Made by a program: the position numbers and the translations under genes. The notes beneath the pieces are model-generated. The model was not told the origin of the DNA. It saw only the letters and a program-made list of their open reading frames with translations, and did no database searches. 7,158 bases of DNA from Verrucomicrobiota bacterium (GTDB taxonomy: Bacteria > Verrucomicrobiota > Verrucomicrobiia > Limisphaerales > AV2). The DNA is taken from positions 1 to 7,158 of the forward strand of contig QHPA01000310.1 in NCBI GenBank assembly GCA_003218935.1, written 5' to 3'. Position 1 is the stretch's first letter, and each line of letters starts with the position of its first letter. This document shows positions 6,976-7,158 of the stretch, piece after piece.

Positions 6976-7158
6976 TCAGAGCCGAATCCGCACGATGTCC
7001 GGATCGGCCACCACTGCGCACCGATCCTCGGGAAACAACGCCACCGTGCGCGGGCTCGCCCGCCCCTCCTCAAAAATCTCGATGGTTTTGCGCCAAGCCT
7101 GTTGCTGGCTGTCGTTGATCTCGCCCAGGTAAAGCGCGTGTCGTTGGACCACCCGACC
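6976..7158 (-). pseudogene. IS1634-like DDE transposase, N-terminal fragment (runs off right edge)
   Basis: The minus strand is open from the window edge to TGA 6978-6976 and encodes 60 residues. They begin GRVVQRHALYLGEINDSQ and include AWRKTIEIFEEG, VALFPEDRC and VRIRL before the stop. I recognise this as the N-terminal region of an IS4/IS1634-type transposase; in complete relatives, as I remember them, the frame continues from VR.(R/K)LSEL into a RPRQWGACWL-like stretch and hundreds more residues with the DDE triad. Here the frame stops right after RL, so the catalytic domain is missing. The true start lies perhaps 30 codons beyond the window. The element is truncated, and a RAYT remnant lies directly downstream. 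Confidence 0.7.

Overview
The window looks like chromosomal DNA from a member of the Verrucomicrobiota, probably a soil or freshwater lineage related to Pedosphaera/Limisphaerales. This rests on family recognition only: a pseudopilin with the [23 protein letters not shown] N-terminus followed by CLNN..RQIGLA, a large secreted FN3 protein ending in a C-terminal module I associate with that phylum, a RAYT (Y1 transposase) remnant, and an IS transposase fragment starting GRVVQRH.LYLGEIND. No rRNA or tRNA gene is present to confirm the taxonomy. I see no RNA gene and no CRISPR array.

Layout, left to right. (1) The C-terminal part of a HAD-superfamily hydrolase runs off the left edge (+ strand, to 401). 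(2) Convergent with it is a minus-strand block that appears decayed: a protein-like fragment in two frames (408-593), then a conserved-looking hypothetical gene (595-1243) split by a frameshift near 1038. (3) After a divergent intergenic region (1244-1503) comes a plus-strand pair: a rhomboid intramembrane serine protease (1504-2397) and, 29 bp later, an exported C39-like cysteine peptidase (2427-3473). The second seems to lack a segment between its Cys and His active-site motifs. (4) Convergent with this pair is a minus-strand pair: an 817-residue secreted protein with three copies of an unrecognised beta-type module alternating with FN3 domains (4233-6686), followed after 13 bp by a type II secretion/type IV pilus-like pseudopilin (3479-4219). 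(5) Upstream of that pair the right end holds the 5' remnant of a RAYT transposase (6851-6919) and a truncated IS1634-like transposase fragment (6976-7158, running off the right edge).

Functionally, the central part is about the cell envelope and the exterior: two peptidases, one in the membrane and one exported, face a probable operon for an exported multidomain protein and a pseudopilin. The most unusual points are the triplicated module, the accumulation of lesions (one split gene, one gene with an apparent internal loss, one gene-like fragment in two frames, two truncated transposases) and the pairing of two different peptidases. Whether the lesions reflect real decay or sequencing/assembly errors cannot be settled from the sequence alone. 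I do not see a convincing new defence or regulatory system here.
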